Source of the DNA: Bacillus sp. ISL-18
GTDB taxonomy: Bacteria; Bacillota; Bacilli; Bacillales; Cytobacillaceae
Reading direction: 5' to 3'
DNA: 64,000 bases
Assembly: GCF_018613415.1 (NCBI RefSeq)
Contig: NZ_JAGGQG010000010.1
Span: 533,573 to 597,572, forward strand
Under the pieces are notes generated by a model, which made no database searches, had not been told where the DNA came from, and saw nothing but the letters and a program-made list of their open reading frames with translations. Shown here one piece after another: positions 27,290 through 39,260 of the stretch. How positions within the stretch are numbered: position 1 is the first letter of the stretch; the number at the start of each line of letters is the position of its first letter. Made by a program: the position numbers and the translations under genes.

Positions 27290-28663
27290 TTAAATTGCAG
27301 CTTCTTCTTTGTTAAAAATTACTTCTTTCATTAATTCTCGATCTTCCATTACCTTGACAAACTGCCCTTCATTATAAGGATATCCGGCTTTGGTAATTTT
27401 AACTTTAACAATTTTCCCAATCATATCTTCTGTTGCTGGAAAGACAACTTTTAAGTAATTATCAGAGTATCCAACATAAAGCCCCTTGTTGGCTTCTTCC
27501 TTGTACTCCTCTTCCGGAATGACCTCTAATACTTCCCCTTCAAAAAGAGACGCGTATTCTTTTGCAAGTTGATCTGAAAGAGAAATTAAACGGTGTACCC
27601 GTTCATTTTTGACTTCCTCATCAACTTGATCCTCCATCCTTGCTGCAGGAGTACCAGTACGCTTTGAATATGGGAATACATGAAGCTCAGAAAATTTATG
27701 CTCTTTTATAAAATTATAAGTTTCCATGAACTCTTCTTCGGTTTCCCCTGGAAAGCCGACAATGACATCAGATGTAACCGCAAGCCCTGGAAGTACTTCC
27801 TTAAGTCTATCTAATCGTTCAGCAAAAAATTCCATTGTATACTTACGACGCATACGTTTTAAAACAGAATTTGATCCGGATTGGAGAGGAATATGCAGAT
27901 GACGCACAATCAAATTGGATTGATTAATTACCTCAATCACTTCATCGGTAATTTGACTTGCTTCAATTGATGAAATCCGCAATCTTTCTAGGCCATTTAC
28001 ACCTGCTTCTAAATCACGAAGCAAAGCAGCAAGATTATAATCTTTCATGTCTTCACCGTAACCGCCAGTATGAATACCAGTTAAGACAATTTCCTTATAA
28101 CCGGCATCAACAAGCTGCTGGGCTTGATGAATGACTTCTTTAGGGTCACGGGATCTCATCAGCCCTCGAGCCCACGGTATAATACAAAACGTACAAAAGT
28201 TATTGCAGCCTTCTTGAATTTTCAGGGATGCACGCGTTCTGTCCGTAAAAGCTGGAACATCAAGCTCTTCATAAACTCGACTCTTCATGATATTCCCTAC
28301 GCCATTTATTGGCTGCCGTTGTGTTTTAAATTGTTCAATATAATCCAGCATCTTTACACGGTCCTGGGTCCCAACTACAATATCAACACCAGGGATGGCC
28401 ATGATTTCGGCAGGAGAAGTCTGAGCATAGCATCCAGTTACACAAATAACAGCATCTGGATTTTTTCGAACAGCACGCCGGATGATTTGGCGGCTTTTTT
28501 TATCGCCCGTATTAGTAACGGTACAAGTATTTATAATATAGACATCGGAAATGGATTCAAAATCAACCCGTTCGTAACCTTCTTGTTTAAACAACTGCCA
28601 AATGGCTTCTGTTTCATAATGATTCACCTTACAACCTAGTGTATGAAACGCAACTGTTGCCAT
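27290..28663 (-). CDS. mtaB: tRNA t6A37 methylthiotransferase MtaB
   Basis: Radical SAM enzyme that turns t6A37 into ms2t6A37 in tRNAs reading ANN codons. The 457 residues have the UPF0004 N-terminal domain with cluster cysteines (HTLGCKVNHYE, NTCTVTNTGD, VTGCYAQ), the radical SAM motif CNNFCTFC (about residues 150-157), and a C-terminal TRAM domain (VLEVIPEEEYKEEA onward). It follows rsmE by six bases at the end of the dnaK-dnaJ-prmA-rsmE run, as in B. subtilis (yqeV). Confidence 0.96.
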   Translation of the reverse strand: MATVAFHTLGCKVNHYETEAIWQLFKQEGYERVDFESISDVYIINTCTVTNTGDKKSRQIIRRAVRKNPDAVICVTGCYAQTSPAEIMAIPGVDIVVGTQDRVKMLDYIEQFKTQRQPINGVGNIMKSRVYEELDVPAFTDRTRASLKIQEGCNNFCTFCIIPWARGLMRSRDPKEVIHQAQQLVDAGYKEIVLTGIHTGGYGEDMKDYNLAALLRDLEAGVNGLERLRISSIEASQITDEVIEVINQSNLIVRHLHIPLQSGSNSVLKRMRRKYTMEFFAERLDRLKEVLPGLAVTSDVIVGFPGETEEEFMETYNFIKEHKFSELHVFPYSKRTGTPAARMEDQVDEEVKNERVHRLISLSDQLAKEYASLFEGEVLEVIPEEEYKEEANKGLYVGYSDNYLKVVFPATEDMIGKIVKVKITKAGYPYNEGQFVKVMEDRELMKEVIFNKEEAAI

Positions 28664-28669
28664 TTAATC

Positions 28670-29419
28670 TCACCTCAATAGTTCAAAATGATAGGAAATA
28701 GCCGCAAGTGAATATAATGGGGCCGTTTCTGTTCTTAAAATTCGCGGTCCTAAACCACATAGCCCAAAACCATATTCCTTTAATTGCTGAACTTCTTCCT
28801 CAGCTAGACCGCCTTCTGGTCCAAATACGATCAGGAGGGTTTCGCCGCTTTTTATCTGTTTTAACGTGGAAGAAAGCACCGAGGTCTCGCCTTGCCTGCT
28901 TTCTTCCTCATACGCTGCTAATTTATAATCAAAGTCCCCGCTCATTTTCAGCAGCTCTTTAAATGACATCGGATTGATAATGGTCGGTACTACAGTCCGA
29001 TGGGATTGTTCTGCCGCTTCCTTAGCAATCTTTTGCCATCTATCTATTTTTTTTGCCGCTTTTTTTTCATCCCATTTTACAACCGAACGAGCAGCAGAAA
29101 AAGGAAGGAACTGCCGGGCACCTAATTCCGTCCCTTTTTGAATAATCCACTCCAGCTTGTCCCCTTTGGGCAACCCGCTTGCGATGGTAATCGAAATTGG
29201 AAGCTCGGGACTGTCATCTATCCATTGTACAACGTCTGCAACGACACTTGAATTGGTAATTTCTGAAAGCTTACAAACAGCCTGTTTGCCATTTGGATCA
29301 ACGCAAATAATTTGATCATCGATTTGCATCCTCATGACCTTTACAATATGGTGACGGTCCTCTTCATCAATGAAAAATTGATTATCATTTGCTTGATGTT
29401 GAACAAAGTAGCGTTGCAT
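28670..29419 (-). CDS. rsmE: 16S rRNA (uracil-1498-N3)-methyltransferase RsmE
   Basis: SPOUT-class methyltransferase acting on U1498 in the decoding region. The 249 residues have an N-terminal PUA-like domain and the SAM knot motifs VFGPEGGLAEEEV and LGPRILRTETAPLYSLAAI near the C-terminus. ATG at 29419 (MQRYFVQHQAND) has AGAGAGGTG upstream; a longer in-frame start adds an unconserved leader and is rejected. A terminator (29481-29506) separates it from prmA. Confidence 0.95.
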   Translation of the reverse strand: MQRYFVQHQANDNQFFIDEEDRHHIVKVMRMQIDDQIICVDPNGKQAVCKLSEITNSSVVADVVQWIDDSPELPISITIASGLPKGDKLEWIIQKGTELGARQFLPFSAARSVVKWDEKKAAKKIDRWQKIAKEAAEQSHRTVVPTIINPMSFKELLKMSGDFDYKLAAYEEESRQGETSVLSSTLKQIKSGETLLIVFGPEGGLAEEEVQQLKEYGFGLCGLGPRILRTETAPLYSLAAISYHFELLR

Positions 29420-29480
29420 ACATTGCACCTCTCTTAACATTTTACTCTTTATTCTACTACTTTTAAGAAGTAAGGAAAAT

Positions 29481-29506
29481 AAAAAGGGGTTTTTCCACCC
29501 CTTTTT
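29481..29506. terminator. Hairpin terminator between prmA and rsmE
   Basis: AAAAAGGGG...CCCCTTTTT stem just after the prmA stop. It can work on either strand and may attenuate transcription of rsmE-mtaB. Confidence 0.82.
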
Positions 29507-29511
29507 AAGCA

Positions 29512-30453
29512 TTATTTCCTTTTTGCAATAATCGCAACCCAATCTTCCATTAGAATGGTTTCAAGGATTTCAAAACCGGAATCAATTAGTGCATCTTTTA
29601 CTAAATCTTTTTTAGGCTGGATAATTCCCGACGCTATAAAAGAGCCACCCGGTTTTACCACACGAGCAACATCATTCGTGAATCGTAAAATAACTTCAGC
29701 TAAAATGTTTGCAACAATAACATCAGCGGAATTTTCTTCCACACCGTCTAAAAGGTTGTTTTGTGAAACCACTACACTCTCATTGACCTTATTGAGCTTA
29801 ATATTGAGCTTTGCGGATGCGACTGCCACTTCATCAAGATCATAAGCCCTGACGTCTTCCGCCCCTAGCATAGCAGCTGCGATACTAAGTACTCCTGAGC
29901 CGGTCCCTACATCGATTACCCGATCACCAGGCCGCACGGTCTTTTCTAGCGCTTGAATACACATAACCGTTGTTGGATGTGTTCCTGTCCCAAAGGCCAT
30001 ACCAGGGTCCAATTCAATAATTAATTCATCGCTGCTAACAGGTTCGTAGATCTCCCATGTTGGCACAATCGTGAATTTTTCTGATATTTTAACTGGATTA
30101 TAATACTTTTTCCAGGCTGTGGCCCATTCTTCTTCATTTACTTCACTTATGGTTACCTTATTTAACCCTAAATCAATATCATGGAGGATAAGATTGTTAA
30201 TGGATTCTTTAATTGCGTCGACCGTCTCTCCGAGGAAACTGTTAACAGGTAAATAGGCTTTGATCATAACGCCCTCTTCGGGATAATCATCTGGATTAAG
30301 TTGGTAGATTTCTCCGAATTGATCTTCCCTTTCCTTCGTTAATTCAAGGGGATCTTCTATAACTACACCGCTCGCCCCGGCTTCATGTAAAATATTTGAG
30401 ATAGGTTCGATCGCCTCGTTTGTTGTGTGGATACTAATTTCTGACCACTTCAT
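29512..30453 (-). CDS. prmA: Ribosomal protein L11 methyltransferase
   Basis: Trimethylates ribosomal protein uL11. The 313-residue protein has an N-terminal substrate-recognition domain ([20 protein letters not shown]) and a Rossmann methyltransferase domain with SAM motif [18 protein letters not shown] (about residues 175-192) and the substrate motif NILAEVI. ATG at 30453 matches homologues and has GGAG nine bases upstream. Seventeen bases separate it from dnaJ. Confidence 0.95.
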   Translation of the reverse strand: MKWSEISIHTTNEAIEPISNILHEAGASGVVIEDPLELTKEREDQFGEIYQLNPDDYPEEGVMIKAYLPVNSFLGETVDAIKESINNLILHDIDLGLNKVTISEVNEEEWATAWKKYYNPVKISEKFTIVPTWEIYEPVSSDELIIELDPGMAFGTGTHPTTVMCIQALEKTVRPGDRVIDVGTGSGVLSIAAAMLGAEDVRAYDLDEVAVASAKLNIKLNKVNESVVVSQNNLLDGVEENSADVIVANILAEVILRFTNDVARVVKPGGSFIASGIIQPKKDLVKDALIDSGFEILETILMEDWVAIIAKRK

Positions 30454-30470
30454 CTCTACCAACTCCATCC

Positions 30471-31610
30471 TTACTCGCTTTTAAAAGCTCTTTTTACTTT
30501 TGAGAAAAAACTTTCTTCGTGTTCACCGATTGGTGAGGAACCACTAATGTCCGCAAATTCTTTGAGAAGCTGTTTTTGTTTATCAGACAGCTTTGTTGGA
30601 GTAATAATACGGACGATTATATACTGATCTCCTACACCATATCCACGAACGTTTGGAATTCCTTTCCCTTTCAGGCGGAATTTTTTACCTGTTTGTGTAC
30701 CAGCAGGAATTTTAAGCTTTACTTTGCCTTTTAAGGCTGGAACCTCAATTTCATCACCCAAGGAAGCTTGAACAAACGTAATTGGCATCTCACAATATAT
30801 ATCATCGCCGTCGCGTTCAAAAAATTCGTGTGAACGAACCTGGAATACCACGTAAAGATCGCCGGCCGGACCGCCGTTTGCTCCAGCTTCCCCCTGGCCT
30901 GACATGCGCAGTTGTTGTCCATCATCAATACCGGCAGGAATTTTTACATGGATTTTTTTGCGTTTTTGAACTTTACCTTTTCCGCCGCATGTTGAACATT
31001 TATGTTTAATCTCTTTGCCTGTACCATTACAATGATGACAAGTTCTGCGGTTAACAATTCTGCCAAATGGAGTGTTTTGTTCCACATTTAACTGTCCTGT
31101 ACCATGACAATGCTGACAAGTCTCTGGTTGAGTGCCAGGTTTAGCACCGGAGCCATGACAGGTTTCGCATGTTTCTTCTCTTGGAATTTCTATATCTGTT
31201 TCTTTTCCAAACGCCGCTTCTTCAAATGACACCGTCATCGTATATTGCAAATCAGCACCTTGTCTAGGCGCATTCGGGTCACGTCTTCTCGAACCGCCGC
31301 CACCGCCAAAGAAGGTATTAAAGATATCTTCAAACCCTCCAAAACCGCCGCCAAAGTCACCACCACCACCAAAGCCTCCGAAGCCTTGGTTTGGATCTGT
31401 ATGACCGAACTGGTCATAATGGGCCTTTTTTTGGTCATCGCTTAGCACTTCATAAGCTTCAGCAATTTCTTTAAATTTTTCAGCTGCATCAGCCTCTTTA
31501 TTAATATCTGGATGATATTGTTTAGATAATTTTCGATAGGCTTTTTTTATTTCATCCTTAGAAGCACTTTTACTAACACCTAGTACTTCATAGTAATCCC
31601 GTTTACTCAT
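30471..31610 (-). CDS. dnaJ: Chaperone DnaJ
   Basis: Hsp40 co-chaperone that delivers substrates to DnaK and stimulates its ATPase. The 379 residues contain the J domain (HPD within [11 protein letters not shown]), a Gly/Phe-rich region (about 75-110), four CxxCxGxG zinc motifs ([32 protein letters not shown]; about 146-210), and the C-terminal substrate domain. ATG at 31610 has GGGAGTGG upstream. It is separated from dnaK by a partial terminator. Confidence 0.97.
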   Translation of the reverse strand: MSKRDYYEVLGVSKSASKDEIKKAYRKLSKQYHPDINKEADAAEKFKEIAEAYEVLSDDQKKAHYDQFGHTDPNQGFGGFGGGGDFGGGFGGFEDIFNTFFGGGGGSRRRDPNAPRQGADLQYTMTVSFEEAAFGKETDIEIPREETCETCHGSGAKPGTQPETCQHCHGTGQLNVEQNTPFGRIVNRRTCHHCNGTGKEIKHKCSTCGGKGKVQKRKKIHVKIPAGIDDGQQLRMSGQGEAGANGGPAGDLYVVFQVRSHEFFERDGDDIYCEMPITFVQASLGDEIEVPALKGKVKLKIPAGTQTGKKFRLKGKGIPNVRGYGVGDQYIIVRIITPTKLSDKQKQLLKEFADISGSSPIGEHEESFFSKVKRAFKSE

Positions 31611-31667
31611 GATTACCACTCCCGAATCTGTCACATAAAGATTATTCTAACACCGTTTAGATGGGTA

Positions 31668-31708
31668 TTGCAATAAAAAAGCCAAAGCCTGTAACTTTGA
31701 CTTTGACT
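31668..31708 (-). terminator. Hairpin between dnaK and dnaJ
   Basis: Minus-strand AGTCAAAG...CTTTGGCT followed by TTTTTTATT. It lies 33 bases after dnaK and probably lowers dnaJ expression relative to dnaK. Confidence 0.65.
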
Positions 31709-31740
31709 TTTTTTACAAGAATAAAAATTACATAAGATTT

Positions 31741-33579
<1,839 letters not shown>

Positions 33580-33595
33580 CTAATAAATATGTAGA

Positions 33596-34195
33596 TTATT
33601 GATTTACTTTAACCATTGAAGGGCGAATAACTCGATCCTTTAATAGATAGCCTTTTTGAAACTCATCAGTAACAACGTTTGCTCCGTAATTCTCATCTTC
33701 TCCCTGCATAACTGCTTGATGCAGGTGCGGATCAAACTCTTTGCCAACAGCCTCAATAGGTTCAACACCTTCTTTTTTCAGTGCATCAACCATACTGCGG
33801 TAAACCATGTCCATTCCTTGTAGTAAAGCCTTAGTCTGTTCATTGTCAGCTTCTACTTTCATGGCTCTTTCAAAGTTATCTAATGCTGGCAGTAGATCGG
33901 TGATTAATTTTTGAGCTCTATATTTTTCGCTCGCTTCTTGGTCGATTCTAGTCCGGCGGCGGAAATTATCAAAGTCTGCCTGAAGTCTTAAGATTCGATT
34001 GTCTGCTTCATCTAACTTAGCTTTAAGCTGCTCGATTTCTTGCAGATATTCATCAACTGGATTAGACTCAGCCACATTTGTTGGCTCACTTTCACCAGCA
34101 ACAGGTTCACCTGTATTTTCTTCAGTAAGTTCAACTTGTTCATTATGCTCAATTTCAACTTCTTCGTTGATGGTATTATTTTGTTCTTTTGTCAA
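33596..34195 (-). CDS. grpE: Nucleotide exchange factor GrpE
   Basis: Releases ADP from DnaK. The 199-residue protein has a long acidic N-terminus, a coiled coil (about residues 50-100, [20 protein letters not shown]) and a C-terminal beta domain ending [17 protein letters not shown] place the start at TTG 34195: AAGGGAGG sits eight bases before it, whereas an in-frame ATG nine codons upstream has no ribosome site and the GGAGG lies inside its reading frame. Confidence 0.93.
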   Translation of the reverse strand: MTKEQNNTINEEVEIEHNEQVELTEENTGEPVAGESEPTNVAESNPVDEYLQEIEQLKAKLDEADNRILRLQADFDNFRRRTRIDQEASEKYRAQKLITDLLPALDNFERAMKVEADNEQTKALLQGMDMVYRSMVDALKKEGVEPIEAVGKEFDPHLHQAVMQGEDENYGANVVTDEFQKGYLLKDRVIRPSMVKVNQ

Positions 34196-34303
34196 CTTAC
34201 TCACCTCCCTTAAAGGATTCATAACAATTTATCGTAACTGATCAATACAAAGGAAAAGGGGGTGCCTAAAAAGGCGATTCACCCTTACTCAATATTACCA
34301 GCA

Positions 34304-35335
34304 CTAGTTACTTTGATACAGTTTAGTTAAAACAGTGGTTAAATCTCTGCTCAAAAATTGAAGCAAGCTGATTACACGCGAATATTCCATTCTTGTAGGT
34401 CCTAATATCGCAATCGTTCCTAATTTTTCAACACCCACAGAATAGGAAGCAGTAATTAAACTGCAATTATCCATCGCACTAATATTATTTTCCCGGCCAA
34501 TTTTAATATGGATGCCAGCAGACTCGTTTCGGATTAAATTATAAATCCATTCCTCTTGATCAATCATAGTCAATAAACTGCGGATTTTGGTGATATCGTG
34601 AAATTCCGGTTGGCTTAACATATTGGTTTTTCCACCAAAAAACAGTTTCTCTGCTACGGGCATTTTAAAGGATTCTCCAATCATGTGGAGCATTAAATCG
34701 TAATTCTGGATATGCTGGCGTAATAGCATTGCCACTTCCTTATAAATCTTATCATTTAACTCTTCTAGCGGTACACCGGATAAACGGTCATTAAGAATAT
34801 TCACCGTTTTTTCGATATCACTGGCATCCACCATATCCGGCAGTGAAAAAGTCCTGTTTTCCACATGACCTGTATCGGTTACAAATATAGCGACTGCTGA
34901 CTCCCTGTTTAAAGGAATAATTTGTATTTTCTTTAACTTATTTATACTAACAGCTGGTCCTAGAACGATGGATGTATAATTGGTTAACTCTGATAAGATT
35001 TTTGCGGATTTTTGGATGATTGCTTCGAACTCAAAGATCCTTTCAGCAAAAATCGATTGAATGATAGAGATATCTTGCTTATTTAATGCTTGAGGCGAGA
35101 GTAAATGATCCACATAATACCGGTATCCTTTTTCAGAAGGCACACGTCCTGAGGAGGTATGTGTCTTTTCGATATACCCCAACTCTTCAAGGTCGGCCAT
35201 TTCATTTCGAATGGTAGCGGAACTAAAGGAAATTTCCTCTTTTTTCGACAAACTTCTTGAGCCGACTGGTTGGGCAGATCGAATAAAGTCATCAACAATT
35301 ACCTGAAGAATCAACAACTGCCGATCTGTTAGCAA
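34304..35335 (-). CDS. hrcA: Heat-inducible transcription repressor HrcA
   Basis: Represses class I heat-shock genes by binding CIRCE, with GroEL as modulator. The 343 residues have an N-terminal winged helix ([40 protein letters not shown]), a GAF-like middle and an inserted dimerisation part. The start is TTG at 35335, with GAGGTG seven bases upstream and the family N-terminus. It opens the operon, 15 bases after the CIRCE element. Confidence 0.96.
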   Translation of the reverse strand: MLTDRQLLILQVIVDDFIRSAQPVGSRSLSKKEEISFSSATIRNEMADLEELGYIEKTHTSSGRVPSEKGYRYYVDHLLSPQALNKQDISIIQSIFAERIFEFEAIIQKSAKILSELTNYTSIVLGPAVSINKLKKIQIIPLNRESAVAIFVTDTGHVENRTFSLPDMVDASDIEKTVNILNDRLSGVPLEELNDKIYKEVAMLLRQHIQNYDLMLHMIGESFKMPVAEKLFFGGKTNMLSQPEFHDITKIRSLLTMIDQEEWIYNLIRNESAGIHIKIGRENNISAMDNCSLITASYSVGVEKLGTIAILGPTRMEYSRVISLLQFLSRDLTTVLTKLYQSN

Positions 35336-35350
35336 CTTTCATCACCTCTG

Positions 35351-35382
35351 TTAGCACTCTTTGTTAACGAGTGCTAATTATA
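35351..35382 (-). promoter_or_regulatory. CIRCE operator and -10 element of the hrcA operon
   Basis: Perfect CIRCE: TTAGCACTC (35351-35359), nine-base spacer, GAGTGCTAA (35369-35377). A -10 TATAAT (35377-35382, minus strand) overlaps its edge by one base, so HrcA binding should block initiation. A clear -35 at correct spacing is not obvious. Confidence 0.97.
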
Positions 35383-35460
35383 TTAATAAATTATCAAAAA
35401 AGGTGGGATGGTGTCAATTAAAAAGAATACAAAATGGCACATCAGCCTAAAGACTTTGCT

Positions 35461-36600
35461 TTAGATTACTCCCAAAAAGGCCTGGAATACTTCGTTGCCT
35501 AACAAACGGCCCTGTTTAGTTAAATATATATTATCGTTCTGTACTTCTATCCATTGTTTAGCCCTTAAATCCGTAAGTTCATTAGCAAATAATTTTAAAG
35601 GATCGGCGGCAAATTTTTCATGAAAGTGGGAAATAGAAACTCCATCTGATTTTCTTAGACCCAGGAACATTTCTTCCTCCATTTGTTCTGCTTTTGTCAC
35701 CTGATGATTTTCAAAAATGGGCAGCAATTGATTATCTAGTTGGTCGATATACTTTCTTAGTGGACCTGTATTGGACCGTCTCCATCCGTTTACATAACTG
35801 TGTGCGCCTGCACCAAACCCATAGTAGTATTCATTATTCCAATAGGTTAAATTATGCTGACTTTCATACCCTGGTTTTGAAAAATTACTGATTTCGTATT
35901 GATTAAATCCGTGTTTTTCCATTTGTTCCATTAATATTTCATACATGCTCGCTTCGACATCTTCCCCGGGAGTTGGCAGCTTGCCCTTTTTTAATAAATT
36001 ATAAAAAACGGTCTTTGGCTCAATAATGAGCGAGTAAGCAGAGTAGTGAGGGATATCAAGCGAAAAAGCCTCCGTTAAGGAATCTTTAAAATCCTGAACA
36101 GTTTGAGTTGGTAAACTGAAAATCAAATCGATACTGATATTTTCAAAGCCAACCTTTTTGGCCTGGTCAACTGTCTGGTAAACATCCTTTGCTTGGTGGA
36201 CACGGCCGATCTTTTTTAAGAGCTCGTTATTGAAGGTTTGTACCCCAAGACTTATTCGGTTAACCCCAGCATCTTTTAATGTTTGTAATTTCTCTTTGGT
36301 TAAATCACCGGGATTGGCTTCAAACGTAAACTCTAGCTTTTCGCTTTTCGGCAGATTGGTATGAATACTTTCACAAAAAGTGTAGAGCTGCTGCTCATTT
36401 AAGGAAGTCGGTGTCCCGCCGCCAACAAAAATGGTGTCTAGTGAATCAGTTGGAAATTCACGAAGAGTAAGTTTCATTTCCTGGTCAAGTGCCTTTATAT
36501 AATCATCAACAGGCTGGCCCTTTAAAAAAACTTTGTTAAAATCACAATAGTGGCAAATATGCTCACAAAAAGGGATATGGAGGTATGCTGCTTTAATCAT
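35461..36600 (-). CDS. hemW: Radical SAM heme chaperone HemW
   Basis: Heme-binding relative of the anaerobic coproporphyrinogen oxidase HemN. The 379 residues have the radical SAM signature CEHICHYCDF (about residues 11-20), GGGTPTSL, and a C-terminal HemN domain. The CNH-specific extra cysteine features of true HemN are not seen, supporting HemW. ATG at 36600 (MIKAAYLHIPFC) has AGAGGAAG upstream; a longer frame is not conserved. The gene sits between lepA and hrcA, as in other Bacillus. Confidence 0.93.
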   Translation of the reverse strand: MIKAAYLHIPFCEHICHYCDFNKVFLKGQPVDDYIKALDQEMKLTLREFPTDSLDTIFVGGGTPTSLNEQQLYTFCESIHTNLPKSEKLEFTFEANPGDLTKEKLQTLKDAGVNRISLGVQTFNNELLKKIGRVHQAKDVYQTVDQAKKVGFENISIDLIFSLPTQTVQDFKDSLTEAFSLDIPHYSAYSLIIEPKTVFYNLLKKGKLPTPGEDVEASMYEILMEQMEKHGFNQYEISNFSKPGYESQHNLTYWNNEYYYGFGAGAHSYVNGWRRSNTGPLRKYIDQLDNQLLPIFENHQVTKAEQMEEEMFLGLRKSDGVSISHFHEKFAADPLKLFANELTDLRAKQWIEVQNDNIYLTKQGRLLGNEVFQAFLGVI

Positions 36601-36617
36601 GTTTCTTCCTCTATTCT

Positions 36618-36667
36618 GTAATAAAAAGAGGCTAGGAGAACCTGCCTTAGGCAATCCCTAACCCCTT
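36618..36667 (-). terminator. Probable terminator between lepA and hemW
   Basis: Minus-strand imperfect stem AGGGGTTAGG...CCTAGCCTCT followed by TTTTTATT, eight bases after the lepA stop. Confidence 0.6.
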
Positions 36668-36674
36668 TACGTTG

Positions 36675-38510
36675 TTATTTTTTCGTATTATTTTCGTCCA
36701 TTTTCAATACGGCCATAAACGCTTCTTGCGGTACTTCAACAGAACCTACTTGTTTCATCCGTTTCTTACCTTCTTTTTGCTTTTCTAACAATTTACGTTT
36801 ACGGGAAATATCCCCGCCATAACATTTAGCTAATACGTTTTTGCGCATTGCTTTAATGGTTGAACGTGCGACAATTTTTTGTCCGATCGCCGCTTGAATA
36901 GGTACCTCGAACTGTTGTCTTGGAATGAGTTCTTTCAGTTTTTCAACGATGATTTTACCTCGATCATAAGCAAAATCCTTATGAACAATAAAACTCAAAG
37001 CGTCTACTTTTTCGGCATTCAGTAATATATCCATTTTAACCAGACTTGATGGTTGATAACCAATCAACTCGTAATCAAAGGAAGCATAGCCTCTCGTACT
37101 CGATTTCAATTGGTCAAAGAAATCATAGACAATTTCTGCTAGTGGAATTTGATAAACTATGCTGACCCGATTTTCCCCTTGGTATTGCATGTCAATAAAG
37201 ATTCCGCGCTTAAGCTGGCAAAGTTCCATGATCGCACCCACATAATCATTTGGAGCCATCATCGTGGCTTTAACATATGGCTCTTCCACACGGTCAATTT
37301 TTTGCGGATCAGGCATATCAGACGGGTTGTCAACATTCAGTTGAGAACCATCTGTTAAATGAACATGGTAAATAACACTTGGTGCAGTTGTAATTAAGTC
37401 AATTTTAAATTCGCGCTCGATCCGTTCTTGAATGATCTCCATATGGAGAAGTCCAAGGAAGCCGCAGCGGAAACCAAAACCAAGTGCTTGAGATGTCTCT
37501 GGTTCGAATTGAAGTGCCGAATCATTTAACTGCAGTTTTTCCAACGCTTCGCGCAGGTCATTAAATCTAGCTGTATCAATTGGGTAGAGACCGCAATATA
37601 CCATAGGATTTAATTTACGATAACCTGGGAGCGGTTCAATTGCACCGCCTTTAGCATTGGTAATGGTATCACCAACACGAGTGTCCCCGACATTTTTAAT
37701 AGAGGCTGTTAAGAAACCAACATCCCCAACGGAAAGCTCGTCCCGCATAACTGCTTTTGGTGTGAATACACCGACTTCGTTCACTTCAAACTCTGCTCCC
37801 GTAGCCATCATCTTAATTTTATCACCGACTTTAACCGAACCTTCAACGACACGGATGTAGGCAACGACGCCGCGATAGGCATCATATAAAGAGTCAAAGA
37901 TTAATGCTTTTAATGGTGCTTCGGGATCACCTGTTGGTGCAGGAACTTTCTCAACAACCTGTTCGAGAATTTCCTCAATCCCAATGCCAGCTTTTGCTGA
38001 TGCGAGAACTGCTTCAGAAGCATCTAGACCGATAACTTCTTCAATTTCGGCGCGGACTCTTTCTGGTTCCGCACTCGGCAGGTCAATTTTATTAATGACA
38101 GGTAATATTTCAAGGTCGTTATCCAGGGCTAAGTATACGTTTGCTAGTGTTTGTGCTTCAATTCCCTGCGCAGCATCCACGACTAAAACAGCCCCTTCAC
38201 ATGCTGCAAGACTTCTTGAAACTTCATACGTAAAATCGACATGTCCCGGTGTATCTATTAAATGAAAGGTGTATTCTTCCCCATCTTTTGCTTTGTATTT
38301 TAATTGGACAGCATTTAACTTAATCGTAATTCCGCGTTCTCTTTCTAAATCCATTGAATCTAATAGCTGATCTTTCATTTCACGAGAGGATAAGGCATTC
38401 GTTTTTTCCAATATCCGGTCAGCTAAAGTTGATTTCCCATGGTCAATATGGGCAATAATAGAAAAATTTCTAATTTTCGATTGTCGTTTAAGTCTTTCTT
38501 CTCTGTTCAT
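36675..38510 (-). CDS. lepA: Translation elongation factor 4 (LepA)
   Basis: Ribosome-associated GTPase related to EF-G. The 611 residues show G1 AHIDHGKST, the switch RERGITIK, G3 DTPGHVDF, G4 [14 protein letters not shown]-like domains, and the LepA-specific C-terminal domain ([25 protein letters not shown]). Start ATG at 38510 gives the family N-terminus [14 protein letters not shown]. It is followed by hemW. Confidence 0.97.
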   Translation of the reverse strand: MNREERLKRQSKIRNFSIIAHIDHGKSTLADRILEKTNALSSREMKDQLLDSMDLERERGITIKLNAVQLKYKAKDGEEYTFHLIDTPGHVDFTYEVSRSLAACEGAVLVVDAAQGIEAQTLANVYLALDNDLEILPVINKIDLPSAEPERVRAEIEEVIGLDASEAVLASAKAGIGIEEILEQVVEKVPAPTGDPEAPLKALIFDSLYDAYRGVVAYIRVVEGSVKVGDKIKMMATGAEFEVNEVGVFTPKAVMRDELSVGDVGFLTASIKNVGDTRVGDTITNAKGGAIEPLPGYRKLNPMVYCGLYPIDTARFNDLREALEKLQLNDSALQFEPETSQALGFGFRCGFLGLLHMEIIQERIEREFKIDLITTAPSVIYHVHLTDGSQLNVDNPSDMPDPQKIDRVEEPYVKATMMAPNDYVGAIMELCQLKRGIFIDMQYQGENRVSIVYQIPLAEIVYDFFDQLKSSTRGYASFDYELIGYQPSSLVKMDILLNAEKVDALSFIVHKDFAYDRGKIIVEKLKELIPRQQFEVPIQAAIGQKIVARSTIKAMRKNVLAKCYGGDISRKRKLLEKQKEGKKRMKQVGSVEVPQEAFMAVLKMDENNTKK

Positions 38511-38724
38511 GGTCTTCCACTCCTACTATACTCGCACATGTACACTATTTTTGATTATATCAGTAGGGCTGTTAAGATTCAATACAGAATCCCTCTCCCA
38601 CGGATTAGCAATGATTGGAGCAAAATCAGAAGGGTGATGGCAGTGCATTTTCAATTGAATAAAAAAGTATAATCCTCTTAACCATGAGAACTATACCTTT
38701 TTAAATAAAATATGTAAAAGAACT

Positions 38725-38860
38725 CTGTTGATTGGAACGGAAGGCGGCGTAGACTCCTGCGGGAGTAAGGGACAGGGGAGACCCCGCAGGCGCTTAAGCG
38801 CCGAGGAGGCTCCGCGGCACGCCCGCGGAAAGCGAAGCCGCCTGGAGTGGAAATCAACAG
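38725..38860. repeat. Dispersed Bacillaceae intergenic repeat (GC-rich hairpin element)
   Basis: A 136-bp GC-rich block in an AT-rich intergenic region (38511-38916). It has inverted ends CTGTTGATT (38725-38733) and AATCAACAG (38852-38860), extended by AGGCGGC/GCCGCCT. Internal stems include CTCCTGCGGGAG and CCGCGG/CCGCGG. I recognise the wording (GACTCCTGCGGGAG, GACCCCGCAGG, GAGGAGGCTC) as a sequence repeated across many Bacillus genomes; its function is unknown. It is absent as a second copy elsewhere in this window. The rest of the gap holds no gene. Confidence 0.75.
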
Positions 38861-38916
38861 CCAAGTTAGATTTAGGGGACTTTTTCAATGAACATTAAAA
38901 GATCTGACGTCTTTAC

Positions 38917-39243
38917 CTAATCCGCAATGAAGTGAACTAATTTTTCTGAAGCACCTGTAATCCCATCTGACATTTTTCTGCCCATTGAAGAAAAGAGATT
39001 AAAGGCGCTTATTTCCTCCAATTTTTTCTTCTTCGCTGCAATATCGTGGCTGGAAATATCCTTCCCAAGGAACGATGCCCTCACATTATGGTCCTTTTCA
39101 TGAATGCTGACAGCTGTTTCTAGATTGGGATCGCCATACCCTTTCATTTTTTGAATCCCATTATTCGCTAACTGCATCCCTGTTAGAACAGCAATGAACA
39201 GTAGAGCAGCTAGACAGAAGCTTTTAACCATAAACATCTTCAT
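38917..39243 (-). CDS. yqxA: YqxA family protein (DUF3679)
   Basis: A 108-residue protein with an N-terminal signal anchor (about residues 5-25, VKSFCLAALLFIAVLTGMQL) and a hydrophilic outside part. It matches YqxA, which follows spoIIP in B. subtilis. Function is unknown, though its position suggests a sporulation link. It lies 17 bases after spoIIP with its own TTAGGAG site. Confidence 0.82.
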   Translation of the reverse strand: MKMFMVKSFCLAALLFIAVLTGMQLANNGIQKMKGYGDPNLETAVSIHEKDHNVRASFLGKDISSHDIAAKKKKLEEISAFNLFSSMGRKMSDGITGASEKLVHFIAD

Positions 39244-39260
39244 AAAAATGCTCCTAACCT

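Noticed and set aside
28124..28639. 171-codon frame antisense to mtaB
   Set aside because: Shadow of mtaB, which has all its cluster cysteines and family motifs.
38691..38888. 65-codon minus-strand frame within the intergenic repeat
   Set aside because: Created by the GC-rich dispersed repeat, with no ribosome site.
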